This document shows positions 1 through 6,604 of a DNA stretch of 8,410 bases, piece by piece. The translations under genes and the position numbers were made by a program. Position 1 is the first letter of the stretch. Each line of letters opens with the position of its first letter. Origin of the DNA: BS750m-G4 sp964472195 (GTDB lineage: Bacteria; Bacteroidota; Ignavibacteria; Tepidaquicellales; Tepidaquicellaceae); assembly GCA_964472195.1 (NCBI GenBank), contig CAYYJH010000106.1, positions 1 to 8,410 of the forward strand. The letters run 5' to 3'. The notes under the pieces are model-generated. The model worked only from the letters and a program-made list of their open reading frames with translations. It had not been told where the DNA came from and did no database searches.

Positions 1-1
1 C

Positions 2-55
2 TCACAAAGATACCAGGGTGACCACTTCCTCAACTGGGTGTTTACGTATTTCTAA
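2..55 (+). CDS. Possible 3' end of an unidentified convergent gene (partial)
   Basis: The first bases read open on the plus strand as SQRYQGDHFLNWVFTYF followed by TAA at 53-55, which is 19 bp from the hsdR stop codon on the opposite strand. The residue mix and the convergent layout are compatible with a real gene end, but 17 residues are too few to recognise a family and the reading could be chance. No hairpin terminator is evident between the two stops. Confidence 0.2.
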   Translation, partial: SQRYQGDHFLNWVFTYF

Positions 56-74
56 TTTTTGCTTACAAAAATAA

Positions 75-2693
75 CTAATACTTCAAACTTTCCGTATACA
101 AGCTTCTCCCTTCGCCATAATAATTTTCATAGATGTGTTCATATACCCTTGCACATTTATCTTGGAATAATTGCGCCTTATATATTTTGGGAAGATACTC
201 ATCTAAGATTTTTTGAATTGTAAGTAACACTATCGCCCTGGTCTGCTGTCTCTTTCTCCAATCTAAAACAAGTTTACCAGCCTTAAGTGTTACAAGAAGA
301 TTCTTGGCAGCACTTTTAACTTTATCCTTGTCTTTTTTAGAAAGCTTTGGTTGTTTTAGAAGATCAAATAATGCAAGCTCCTCTTCACTTATGTTCTCTG
401 AAATTGCCCTGCTCTCCTCTTCCCCTAATTCCTCAGCAAAGTTAACAAGTTCATCAAAGAATTTTTCAACATTGACAGCACCTGAATTATATTCATTAAT
501 AAGTTCTTGAAGTTTCTCAGCGAAGTTAACCCTTTCTTTATTAAGCGTTATCATTGCAGATACTTTCATTCGAAGAGCATTCTTTAAAATTTCAGCTTGG
601 GTGTTTTTCCTTGTCTTAATGAATATCTTTTTGAGCTTTTCAAAATCAAACTTACTTAAGTCGACTAAGTCGGTCTTTGTAATTATATACGGTTCAGATT
701 TTACTGATTTATCCAATACCTTATTAACTTCATCCATTACGGGTGTTATATCGACAGGTTCTTCATACGAACGGATCTTATCGGCAATCACTTTTATTAA
801 TCTCACAATTTTTGTAAACTCATTAGCTCTGAGGTCAGGAAGTATTGCCTTGTAGATAGTGTTAACTGCATTTGCTAAAGAGATGTAGTTTGATTTCGTA
901 GATTCGCTTTCAATAAGAATGTCCACTGCATTATCAATAAGCTTTATATCTTGCAAGCTGTATGCTTTTAAAATGTCATCTAAATCAAATTCATTCTTTA
1001 AACAATATTGTTTTGTTTCAGATATTTTAATTCTAAGTTCTTCAATTAACTCATCTTTTGGTTTGACAGGAGTAGTACCTTCTGGATGTCTTGTTCCGAC
1101 ACCATAAATTGCTAATGCTTTCTGTAAACTTTTAAACACACCTATATAATCAACAATCAATCCATTGGGTTTATCTCTAAACACCCTGTTAGCTCTTGCA
1201 ATCGTTTGCATTAAAGTATGGTTCTTCATCGGTTTGTCGAGATAGATTGTCGATACAGAAGGAGCATCAAAACCTGTCATCCACATTGCACAAACAAAAA
1301 CTAACCGGAATTTATCATTTGAGTCTTTAAATTTTTCATCAAGGTCCTCTTTAACCATTCTTCTTCTATGCGTTGCTATATCCAATCCAAGTTTTCTGAA
1401 TTTATCTACTTCATTTTGTTCAGAGCTCACTACAACAGCCATGTCAGTTTCTTTCATGTAGTTCAATCTTTCTAATGCCTGTTCTTTTTCAGTGGTGTCG
1501 GTTATCGAATGAATTTCTGTTTCCAGTTTTTTAAGGGATGACTCCCAACAAACTTTTACTTTTTCATACATTCTAACTGCAGTTTGTTTATCTATACATA
1601 CAACCATTCCCTTACCTTTGAATCCTCTGTTAGTGAAATGTTCTGTAATGTCTTCAGCGATTCTATTAAGCCTGTCTTCTCGTGTTATTAAATGATATTC
1701 TCTCGAAAACTCTCTTTCTAATTTGTCTTCTTCTTGTTGCGAGAGTTCTGCACGTTCAATTATGTCTTGTATCTTTTCATTGAATAAGTCCTTATCATCA
1801 AGCTGTAGTTCAGGAATTCTGTTTTCATAGTAAAGCGGTATTGTTGCGTTGTCATCTATCGACTGCTTAAAGTCATAAATGCTAACATATTGACCAAACG
1901 TTTCTTTCGTTCTTTCTTCACCAACAATTAAAGGTGTACCGGTAAATGCCATGAATGCAGCGTTAGGCAATGCAGTTCTCATATTTAATGCAAGACTGTC
2001 GTATTGCGAACGATGTGCTTCATCAGTTATTACAATTATATCAGACCTTTCTGATAAAACCTCAATCTCCTCTCCGGGATTTAAACCAAATTTATGAATA
2101 AGTGTAAATATGTTTCTGTGGTTTTCTTTTAATAATTGCTTTAAATGTTTTCTGCTTTCAGCGTGAACTTCGATTTCTGTAACAGCACCACAACTAAGAA
2201 AGTTTTTATAAATTTGCTCATCTAGTTCTTTTCTATCAGTTACGATTACGAATGTATATTTACCACCAAAATGTCTTAATACTTTCTGGGAAAAGAATAT
2301 CATCGAAAAACTTTTACCACTTCCCTGTGTATGCCAGAATACGCCAAGTTTTCCTTTGTTATCTTTTATCTCGTTAAAACTTTCTATTGCATTGTTAACA
2401 CCAAGATACTGATGATTCTTTGCAAAGATTTTTATTTGTTTACCTCCAATGTTCTGGAATAAAATGAAGTTCTCAAGCAAGTCCAGTAATCTGTTCATCT
2501 CACAAACACCTTTAATGATAGTATCAAGAGATACTATTCCCTCTTCTCCTTCACTGTTTATCTTTTTCCATTCAGCAAAGTGTTCCCAATCTGAGGTGAT
2601 TGTTCCAATTTTACTCTTAGAACCGTTCGAAAGAATTATGAAAGCGTTATACCAAAAAACCTGTGGAATAGTATCGTGATAATCTTTTAAGTT
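75..2693 (-). CDS. hsdR: Type I restriction endonuclease subunit R, helicase and C-terminal part (5' side cut by assembly gap)
   Basis: This is the motor part of HsdR, the ATP-dependent translocase and endonuclease subunit of a type I restriction complex. The frame is open from the gap edge at 2693 to the TAG at 75, 872 residues. The ATG at 2496-2498 is internal, because 65 in-frame codons lie upstream and continue the N-terminal half. Numbered on the rebuilt 1048-residue protein, I see Walker A TQGSGKS (298-304), motif Ia VIVTDRKELDEQ (about 325-336), DEAH box (400-403), TGTPL (427-431), motif V around MWMTGFDAPS (646-655) and motif VI MQTIARANRV (671-680). After the RecA-like pair comes a long charged helical region ending in the kind of C-terminal domain usual for HsdR (EcoEI_R_C/DUF3387-like) that contacts HsdM/HsdS. 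The end is complete. It is the last gene of the operon. Confidence 0.96.
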   Translation of the reverse strand, partial: NLKDYHDTIPQVFWYNAFIILSNGSKSKIGTITSDWEHFAEWKKINSEGEEGIVSLDTIIKGVCEMNRLLDLLENFILFQNIGGKQIKIFAKNHQYLGVNNAIESFNEIKDNKGKLGVFWHTQGSGKSFSMIFFSQKVLRHFGGKYTFVIVTDRKELDEQIYKNFLSCGAVTEIEVHAESRKHLKQLLKENHRNIFTLIHKFGLNPGEEIEVLSERSDIIVITDEAHRSQYDSLALNMRTALPNAAFMAFTGTPLIVGEERTKETFGQYVSIYDFKQSIDDNATIPLYYENRIPELQLDDKDLFNEKIQDIIERAELSQQEEDKLEREFSREYHLITREDRLNRIAEDITEHFTNRGFKGKGMVVCIDKQTAVRMYEKVKVCWESSLKKLETEIHSITDTTEKEQALERLNYMKETDMAVVVSSEQNEVDKFRKLGLDIATHRRRMVKEDLDEKFKDSNDKFRLVFVCAMWMTGFDAPSVSTIYLDKPMKNHTLMQTIARANRVFRDKPNGLIVDYIGVFKSLQKALAIYGVGTRHPEGTTPVKPKDELIEELRIKISETKQYCLKNEFDLDDILKAYSLQDIKLIDNAVDILIESESTKSNYISLANAVNTIYKAILPDLRANEFTKIVRLIKVIADKIRSYEEPVDITPVMDEVNKVLDKSVKSEPYIITKTDLVDLSKFDFEKLKKIFIKTRKNTQAEILKNALRMKVSAMITLNKERVNFAEKLQELINEYNSGAVNVEKFFDELVNFAEELGEEESRAISENISEEELALFDLLKQPKLSKKDKDKVKSAAKNLLVTLKAGKLVLDWRKRQQTRAIVLLTIQKILDEYLPKIYKAQLFQDKCARVYEHIYENYYGEGRSLYTESLKY
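2639..2693. repeat. 55-bp contig-end duplicate, left copy
   Basis: These 55 bases are identical to 2794-2848 and abut the N run. On the minus strand they encode 18 HsdR residues (NLKDYHDTIPQVFWYNAF) that also occur at the end of the N-terminal half. This is an unmerged assembly overlap rather than a biological repeat. Confidence 0.95.
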
Positions 2694-2793
2694 NNNNNNN
2701 NNNNNNNNNNNNNNNNNNNNNNNNNNNNNNNNNNNNNNNNNNNNNNNNNNNNNNNNNNNNNNNNNNNNNNNNNNNNNNNNNNNNNNNNNNNNN
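2694..2793. other. Assembly gap of exactly 100 Ns inside hsdR
   Basis: The run counts to exactly 100 Ns, a common placeholder for a gap of unknown size. Both flanks carry the same 55 bases, so the true gap is most simply minus 55 bp. Removing the Ns and one copy (155 nt, not a multiple of three) joins residue K176 of the N-terminal half to N177 of the C-terminal half without a stop. Confidence 0.95.
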
Positions 2794-2848
2794 TGAAAGC
2801 GTTATACCAAAAAACCTGTGGAATAGTATCGTGATAATCTTTTAAGTT
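2794..2848. repeat. 55-bp contig-end duplicate, right copy
   Basis: Identical to 2639-2693 over all 55 bases and directly adjacent to the N run. Past it the two flanks differ, as expected for two contigs sharing one terminal k-mer. Confidence 0.95.
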
Positions 2849-3376
2849 TTTATCGAAAGCATCTTTTAGTTTTTTATGTGTACCCTTTAGTTCAATAAAT
2901 ATAAGCGGTAATCCATTAACAAAAGCAATAAGGTCTACCCTTCTTTTATAAAGTTCTCCTGTTATCCAGAACTGAGATGCAAGAAAGAAATCATTTTCTT
3001 TAGGATTATTGAAATCAACAACTTTTACTTTGTCTTCAACATCCTCACCGTTTTTGTTTTTAAATGTTACCTCAACACCACCTTTTAATAGTTTGTAAAT
3101 ATCTTTATTGGCAATAGCGGGATTTAATATACTTCTGTCGGTTACTAATGCATCTACTGCTTTGTTAATTGCTTCTTGAGGAAGTTTTGGATTTAGTTTT
3201 ATTAGTGCGGGTTTGAGTTTTGAAATGAGTACAACATCAGAGGATGTCTCTCTCCCGAGCGTTGAACTTTCGCCATAAGTCTCCTCATAGCAATTGAGAT
3301 AATCGTATCCAAGAGATTTGAAAATTTCAATTGCTGGTTGTTCGATTAAAGCGTCCTCAGAATATTCGTTATTCAT
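2794..3376 (-). CDS. hsdR: Type I restriction endonuclease subunit R, N-terminal nuclease part (3' side cut by assembly gap)
   Basis: This is the HsdR_N nuclease domain that makes the double-strand cut. The start MNNEYSEDALIEQPAIEIFK has the usual HsdR opening, with an E-Q pair at residues 12-13 and GRE at 41-43. The PD-(D/E)xK core is visible as D148 in RRVDLIAF, then E162 and K164 in FIELKG. Residues 177-194 are duplicated on the other side of the gap. Any reading that continues into the Ns and stops at 2687 is an artefact. The ATG at 3374-3376 overlaps the stop of the upstream AbiEii-like gene by 8 nt (ATGAATAA), so translation is probably coupled to it. No Shine-Dalgarno sequence was sought further inside that gene. 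Joined with 75-2693 the protein is 1048 residues, within the normal HsdR range. Confidence 0.95.
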
Positions 3377-4445
3377 ACTTCTCTATAAGTTTTACGAATT
3401 GATGCCAATAAAATAAAGGTTTCACACCCGCAAGATTTTTTAATTTATTAAGAAAATTATATTTCGGTTTATCTATTAAATATTTTACTGTTTTTGCTTC
3501 TTCATCGAATGACTCAAATTGTGTAAAATCCTTATAAAATATTTTATTCGCCACTAATGCTACTCTTGCAGAAAAATCAATTGCAATATCCTGGTAAAAT
3601 GGTCTCTTTATTAGAAAATTATTCATTTGATCAACTCCTCTTACAAGTTCATTAAACTTGTCATTTTCAATACCGGATACGTGAACTCCTCTTTTACTTA
3701 ATAATAGACACGTTTGAATTATATCATCTAAAATTTTTTCTTGTGTAAAATCTAAATTAAAATATTTATTTAATACTTTAACCTTCTCAGAAAATACAAT
3801 TGCTACTTCCTCAATATCTTTTATTTCCTCAAACAAATATCCTAAATCAAATAATTGTTTCATAATTTGTAATTCTAATCCTTGATCGTATAAATATCCG
3901 GATGTGTTTGGTGCAAACACTGTCAATTTATCACCTGTTATTGATTCGAAGCTCGGCACTTTTATCATTGTATCATTGTCATCAGTATCTATAAATATTG
4001 ATTTAATTGGTTTCAAAATTATGTTTTTGTAAAAATTTGGTACATAAATTACATCTAACATTATATGAGATTCTTTTTTTTCTACGTTGGAATTAAAAAT
4101 AAAAAAATAATGTGCCTTTTTAATTCCATTCTTATAACTTCTGTCTTCATCAAGTTTATAACTTGAAAATCTTGAATCTCGGATTATTCTATCCAAACAA
4201 CTCTCAAGCTCCTCTATCGATGATTCCGTCATTATATCAATATCTATTGAGAACCTTTTTGGTTCTTTATAAAGAATTGCTAACGCTGTTCCACCTTTGA
4301 AAATAAAATCTAATCCTTCATTTTTTATTTTTTCCATGAGATACATAGCATATACCATCTTTTCCAAAATTATTGTATCCAGTTTCTGAAATTTATCTCG
4401 AAACTCTTTTATCCTTTTCGGATTAAATGATTCATCTAAAATCAT
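3369..4445 (-). CDS. AbiEii-like nucleotidyltransferase, probable type IV toxin
   Basis: A 358-residue protein of the AbiEii/DUF1814-type nucleotidyltransferase superfamily. The first motif is FKGGTALA (49-56) followed by RFSIDIDIM (64-72), which supplies the GG(S/T) signature and the two metal-binding aspartates D68 and D70. A third acid is likely D131 in MLDVIYV. A later ES-IT-GDKL segment (167-174) and KQLFDL (196-201) match the position of the conserved lysine and aspartate motifs of AbiEii proteins. The C-terminal half is helical. Known AbiEii toxins bind GTP and arrest growth; MenT-type relatives nucleotidylate tRNA. The substrate here cannot be read from sequence. The start overlaps the upstream AbiEi-like stop by 4 nt (ATGA), and the end overlaps hsdR by 8 nt. 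The gene is very AT-rich. A non-toxic housekeeping nucleotidyltransferase is possible but less likely given its partner. Confidence 0.86.
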   Translation of the reverse strand: MILDESFNPKRIKEFRDKFQKLDTIILEKMVYAMYLMEKIKNEGLDFIFKGGTALAILYKEPKRFSIDIDIMTESSIEELESCLDRIIRDSRFSSYKLDEDRSYKNGIKKAHYFFIFNSNVEKKESHIMLDVIYVPNFYKNIILKPIKSIFIDTDDNDTMIKVPSFESITGDKLTVFAPNTSGYLYDQGLELQIMKQLFDLGYLFEEIKDIEEVAIVFSEKVKVLNKYFNLDFTQEKILDDIIQTCLLLSKRGVHVSGIENDKFNELVRGVDQMNNFLIKRPFYQDIAIDFSARVALVANKIFYKDFTQFESFDEEAKTVKYLIDKPKYNFLNKLKNLAGVKPLFYWHQFVKLIEKYE

Positions 4446-5221
4446 TTTATAATACCCTTTACTTCTTCTTTTAAATGTTCTAGTAGAAATTTCTTCAATT
4501 CTATTTCTCTTCTGCGTCTTCTAGAATACTGAATTATTTTCCCAATATTTAGATTATATCGCTTTATTGAATTCTTATAAATATTCACAAGCTCAGAACC
4601 CTGAAACGCGTAGAAGGTCTCTTTATCACAAAAAAGATCGACTAAGATTTTTTCCAATGAAGCAATATTTACATTATTAACACTTATTACTGGTGGATTG
4701 CTGTAAATTCTTTTCAATATCACTGGTTCTTTATCAGTGACTATATTGTGTACAAAGATATTCCTATCTGGCTCAATGTAAACATCCCTGAAACCTTTAT
4801 TTTTTATTTTAAAATATAATCCACTTAATGCTTCGTCAATTGATTCTATAACAATAAAAGAAGCAAACATCTGATGAATCATAAACTCATTCAGCCATTT
4901 AGTATCCCATATACATAATCTTTTATTTAGTTCTTTTTTGTCGTATTGATATTTAAATAAATTTTTGGAAATAGAATACAGATTTTTTAATTTATTACTT
5001 ATTGCAGGAATGTAATCTGATTTTTTATTTATCGTATATACGCCCCTACTTAGAGTCCTTATGATCATTCTTTTATTTAGATCATATATTCTCCATCCAA
5101 GGGTAGAATAACTTATATCCTTATCAAATTTTTTAAGATAAGCAAATAACTCTTCTCGAGTAAAAGACTTAAAGTCTTTGAAATACTCTTTTATATGTTT
5201 TTCTGTCTCTTTAGTATTCAT
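4442..5221 (-). CDS. AbiEi-like winged-helix antitoxin / transcriptional regulator
   Basis: A 259-residue protein from the ATG at 5219-5221. The N-terminal 65 residues look like a winged helix: FTREELFAYLKK, then YSTLGWRIYDLNKR as recognition helix, then IIRTLSRGVYTI as the wing. The rest resembles AbiEi-type antitoxins or the related DUF6577-like group, with ASLEKILVDLFCD late in the chain and an arginine-rich YSRRRRRE before the C-terminal helix. It lies directly upstream of the AbiEii-like gene with a 4-nt ATGA overlap, the usual antitoxin-first order of type IV systems. AbiEi proteins repress their own operon through the winged helix and counteract the toxin without a stable protein complex. 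A GTG at 5234-5236 would add five residues (MLKIS), but it lies within a dyad repeat, so the ATG is preferred. No Shine-Dalgarno sequence precedes either start. Confidence 0.78.
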   Translation of the reverse strand: MNTKETEKHIKEYFKDFKSFTREELFAYLKKFDKDISYSTLGWRIYDLNKRMIIRTLSRGVYTINKKSDYIPAISNKLKNLYSISKNLFKYQYDKKELNKRLCIWDTKWLNEFMIHQMFASFIVIESIDEALSGLYFKIKNKGFRDVYIEPDRNIFVHNIVTDKEPVILKRIYSNPPVISVNNVNIASLEKILVDLFCDKETFYAFQGSELVNIYKNSIKRYNLNIGKIIQYSRRRRREIELKKFLLEHLKEEVKGIIK

Positions 5222-5232
5222 ACTAATTTTTA

Positions 5233-5253
5233 ACACAAAATAATAATTTGTGT
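5233..5253. promoter_or_regulatory. Inverted repeat just upstream of abiEi-like gene
   Basis: Arms ACACAAA (5233-5239) and TTTGTGT (5247-5253) are perfect 7-bp inverted repeats separated by 7 bases, with the centre 22 bp upstream of the ATG. The right arm overlaps the downstream-most TAATAnnnGACA box. The position suits autorepression by the encoded winged-helix protein. Binding is inferred. Confidence 0.5.
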
Positions 5254-5306
5254 CTAATATTAGTATCTAAAAATTGTCACATATTATCATTTTGTGTCAA
5301 TTATTA
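5251..5306 (-). promoter_or_regulatory. Candidate promoter and operator array: three TAATAnnnGACA boxes
   Basis: On the minus strand three copies of TAATAnnnGACA occur: TAATAATTGACA (5306-5295), TAATATGTGACA (5286-5275) and TAATATTAGACA (5262-5251), 20 and 24 bases apart, roughly two helical turns. Copies one and three extend to a longer match that starts with GAT and ends in GACACAAA. Possible promoter elements overlap the array: TTGACA (5300-5295) with GACAAT 16 bases on, or TTGCTA with GATAAT. The array sits 30 bp upstream of the AbiEi-like ATG and is the only sizeable gap in the operon. An operator for the antitoxin is the simplest reading. The promoter assignment is weak, since the host's sigma consensus is unknown. 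Confidence 0.5.
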
Positions 5307-5389
5307 GCAATCAAAATTTTACCTCCATTTAAAAAAAGTGGCTATTTTTTGATTTTCAATATCCTCAAGATTTCCATAAATATATCAAC

Positions 5390-6604
5390 TCACACCTCTT
5401 TACCAGGCTCAGCTTCGGCTGAGACTGGCACCTCTCCACTCATCAATTTAGGTAAAAGTAAATCACGAGTCTTGCGGAGATTTTTATTTTTTTGTGATAA
5501 GTTATCAATCTGATTAATAAGATTTGTTGCTATTTCGTTATAGCCTTTGATTATCTTCTCAGATGGAAATACTATATTAATTTTTTTTAGATTAATAATT
5601 GTAAAAGCTGGTTGTGAAGAGCCTATTGTGGTTTTCAATAATTCATTTCTGCCGTTATCCGATAGAATCCAATAATATAAAAAGATACTACTTTCTCTTG
5701 CAGGACTTCTGAACCAAATTAAATTACCATCTTTGAAATAAAACAAATCAATTTTCTTTACTAAATATGGTACACCTAAAGTACCAACTGAAGTTAATAA
5801 AAGATCACCCGCTGTTGGTACTCCGAATTTTAATCTTATCTCATCGAATTTTTTATTACTGATGTACAGAGTTAAATCTAGTTCTGAATTATGATGTTTT
5901 TGGATAATTTCTTTTGATCTATAAAATGGAACGCCATTATCAACATACTCTTTCGCGTAGATTCTTTTACTTGAGGTAATATCAGCAAGGTTTTCTAAAG
6001 TTGTGACTTCCCACCCCTCCGGAATTTTACCAAGTGGACTACCTGCCTGACCGGCAGGCAGGTCAACAAACTTAACTTTTTCGTGACCGGGAAAGCGGAA
6101 GTTTACAAACCATTCCTTGTAAATGGTTTGTGCCATCTCTTCTAATATTTTTATGCGGCGTGTGTTGTTCTCTATTAAATCATCATACGCAGAAAGTATT
6201 GAAGCAATTTTGTGTTGGGTAGTTAAAGATGGTAGATTTACAATTTGTAAATAGGCTACATTACGATTCAACCCTGGTACTGCTGCATCAGAATTTAAAG
6301 TTTCCAATCCGATTGTTTGTAACATATAAAATAAAAATTTCAAATCGTATTTCTCATCATTCTCTTCTATATAAAAAACTGTATCGATAGGACAATAATC
6401 ATTTTTTACAAAATAGACTTTACCTATTGTCCCCTTTCTACCTATAATAATTCCAGGTCCCTTGATAATATATTCATTATGATAGTCAACTAAACCACCT
6501 GATCCATAAACCGGATAAGGACCCTGCTTTCTATTTCTTTTTGGTAGCCCCTTTCCATAATTGAATTCACAAATATCACCCAATTTAACAGTGTCCCAAC
6601 TCAT
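5390..6604 (-). CDS. hsdS: Type I restriction-modification specificity subunit S
   Basis: HsdS, 404 residues, is the DNA-recognition subunit that picks the bipartite target for both methylation and cleavage. The two-repeat plan is clear. TRD1 starts WDTVKLGDICEF and carries PVYGSGGLVDYH (31-42) and GRKGTIGKVYF (55-65), followed by AVPGLNRNVAYLQIVNLP and the helix QHKIASILSAYDDLIENN (130-147). The central conserved helix ends FVNFRFPGHEKVKFVD (166-181). TRD2 starts LGKIPEGWEVTTLENLADI and carries PFYRSKEI and GDLLLTSVGTLG (266-277), ending at the second helix with RKTRDLLLPKLMSGEV. The target sequence cannot be predicted. Two oddities are a palindrome-encoded LPAGQAG inserted at 182-188 in the linker and a hairpin-encoded tail SAEAEPGKEV. 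The ATG overlaps the hsdM stop by 4 nt (ATGA), so translation is coupled. Confidence 0.96.
   Translation of the reverse strand: MSWDTVKLGDICEFNYGKGLPKRNRKQGPYPVYGSGGLVDYHNEYIIKGPGIIIGRKGTIGKVYFVKNDYCPIDTVFYIEENDEKYDLKFLFYMLQTIGLETLNSDAAVPGLNRNVAYLQIVNLPSLTTQHKIASILSAYDDLIENNTRRIKILEEMAQTIYKEWFVNFRFPGHEKVKFVDLPAGQAGSPLGKIPEGWEVTTLENLADITSSKRIYAKEYVDNGVPFYRSKEIIQKHHNSELDLTLYISNKKFDEIRLKFGVPTAGDLLLTSVGTLGVPYLVKKIDLFYFKDGNLIWFRSPARESSIFLYYWILSDNGRNELLKTTIGSSQPAFTIINLKKINIVFPSEKIIKGYNEIATNLINQIDNLSQKNKNLRKTRDLLLPKLMSGEVPVSAEAEPGKEV
5403..5428. repeat. Stem-loop palindrome within the 3' end of hsdS
   Basis: CTCAGC (5408-5413), loop TTCG, GCTGAG (5418-5423) form a perfect 6-bp stem. It extends after one G/A mismatch by CCAG/CTGG (5403-5406 with 5425-5428). 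It encodes part of the tail SAEAEPG, 11 codons before the hsdS stop. It is markedly GC-rich against its surroundings. The minus-strand transcript has no U-run after it, so it is not a standard terminator. It may be a small inserted palindrome or an mRNA hairpin. Confidence 0.6.
6041..6063. repeat. GC-rich short palindromic repeat inserted in hsdS
   Basis: Arms ACCTGCCTG (6041-6049) and CAGGCAGGT (6055-6063) are perfect 9-bp inverted repeats around ACCGG. The element adds exactly seven codons, LPAGQAG, between FPGHEKVKFVD and SPLGKIPEGWEV, which as I recall HsdS proteins are normally contiguous. It resembles PAGQAG/PAGRQ-type palindromes that I recall recurring in proteins of metagenomic Bacteroidota-like and candidate-phylum genomes. 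Confidence 0.75.

Larger units (their letters stand above)
5222..5389 (-). other. Intergenic region between hsdS and the toxin-antitoxin pair
   Basis: This 168-bp AT-rich stretch separates the hsdS stop (TGA at 5392-5390) from the AbiEi-like ATG. It holds the operator array and dyad described separately. It also has a strong GGAGG (5326-5322) followed 7 bases later by TTG, which opens a five-codon reading frame (MIANN, stop at 5299-5297). I see no clear intrinsic terminator for hsdS, so read-through from hsdM-hsdS into the abiE pair and hsdR is possible. Confidence 0.6.

Noticed and set aside
304..1107. Open frames on the plus strand at 304-510, 601-855 and 919-1107
   Set aside because: They lie antisense to clearly conserved hsdR helicase and C-terminal coding sequence, and their serine/leucine-rich translations are the typical shadow of charged helical coding on the other strand.
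2449..2679. Plus-strand open frame across the left side of the gap
   Set aside because: It is antisense to the in-frame HsdR stretch that joins the two halves across the duplicated 55 bp.
2639..2848. Mobile element target-site duplication or true tandem repeat at the gap
   Set aside because: A 55-bp exact copy on each side of a placeholder of 100 Ns, in continuous HsdR frame after collapse, is explained fully by assembly overlap. Insertion elements make much shorter duplications.
2687..3376. HsdR fragment of 229 residues ending at 2687 as a separate or truncated gene
   Set aside because: The stop is reached only by translating through the Ns and re-entering the duplicated sequence in the wrong frame.
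5247..5312. CRISPR-like repeat-spacer array
   Set aside because: The repeated unit is only about 12 to 22 bases, imperfect, with 20 to 24 base periods; it fits operator boxes, not CRISPR repeats and spacers.
5403..5428. Intrinsic terminator at the end of hsdS
   Set aside because: The stem is inside the coding region and the minus-strand RNA lacks a U-run downstream of it.
5274..5513. Plus-strand open frame of 79 residues across the intergenic region and hsdS 3' end
   Set aside because: Most of it is antisense to the conserved end of hsdS, it has no ribosome site, and the composition is unlike a protein under selection.
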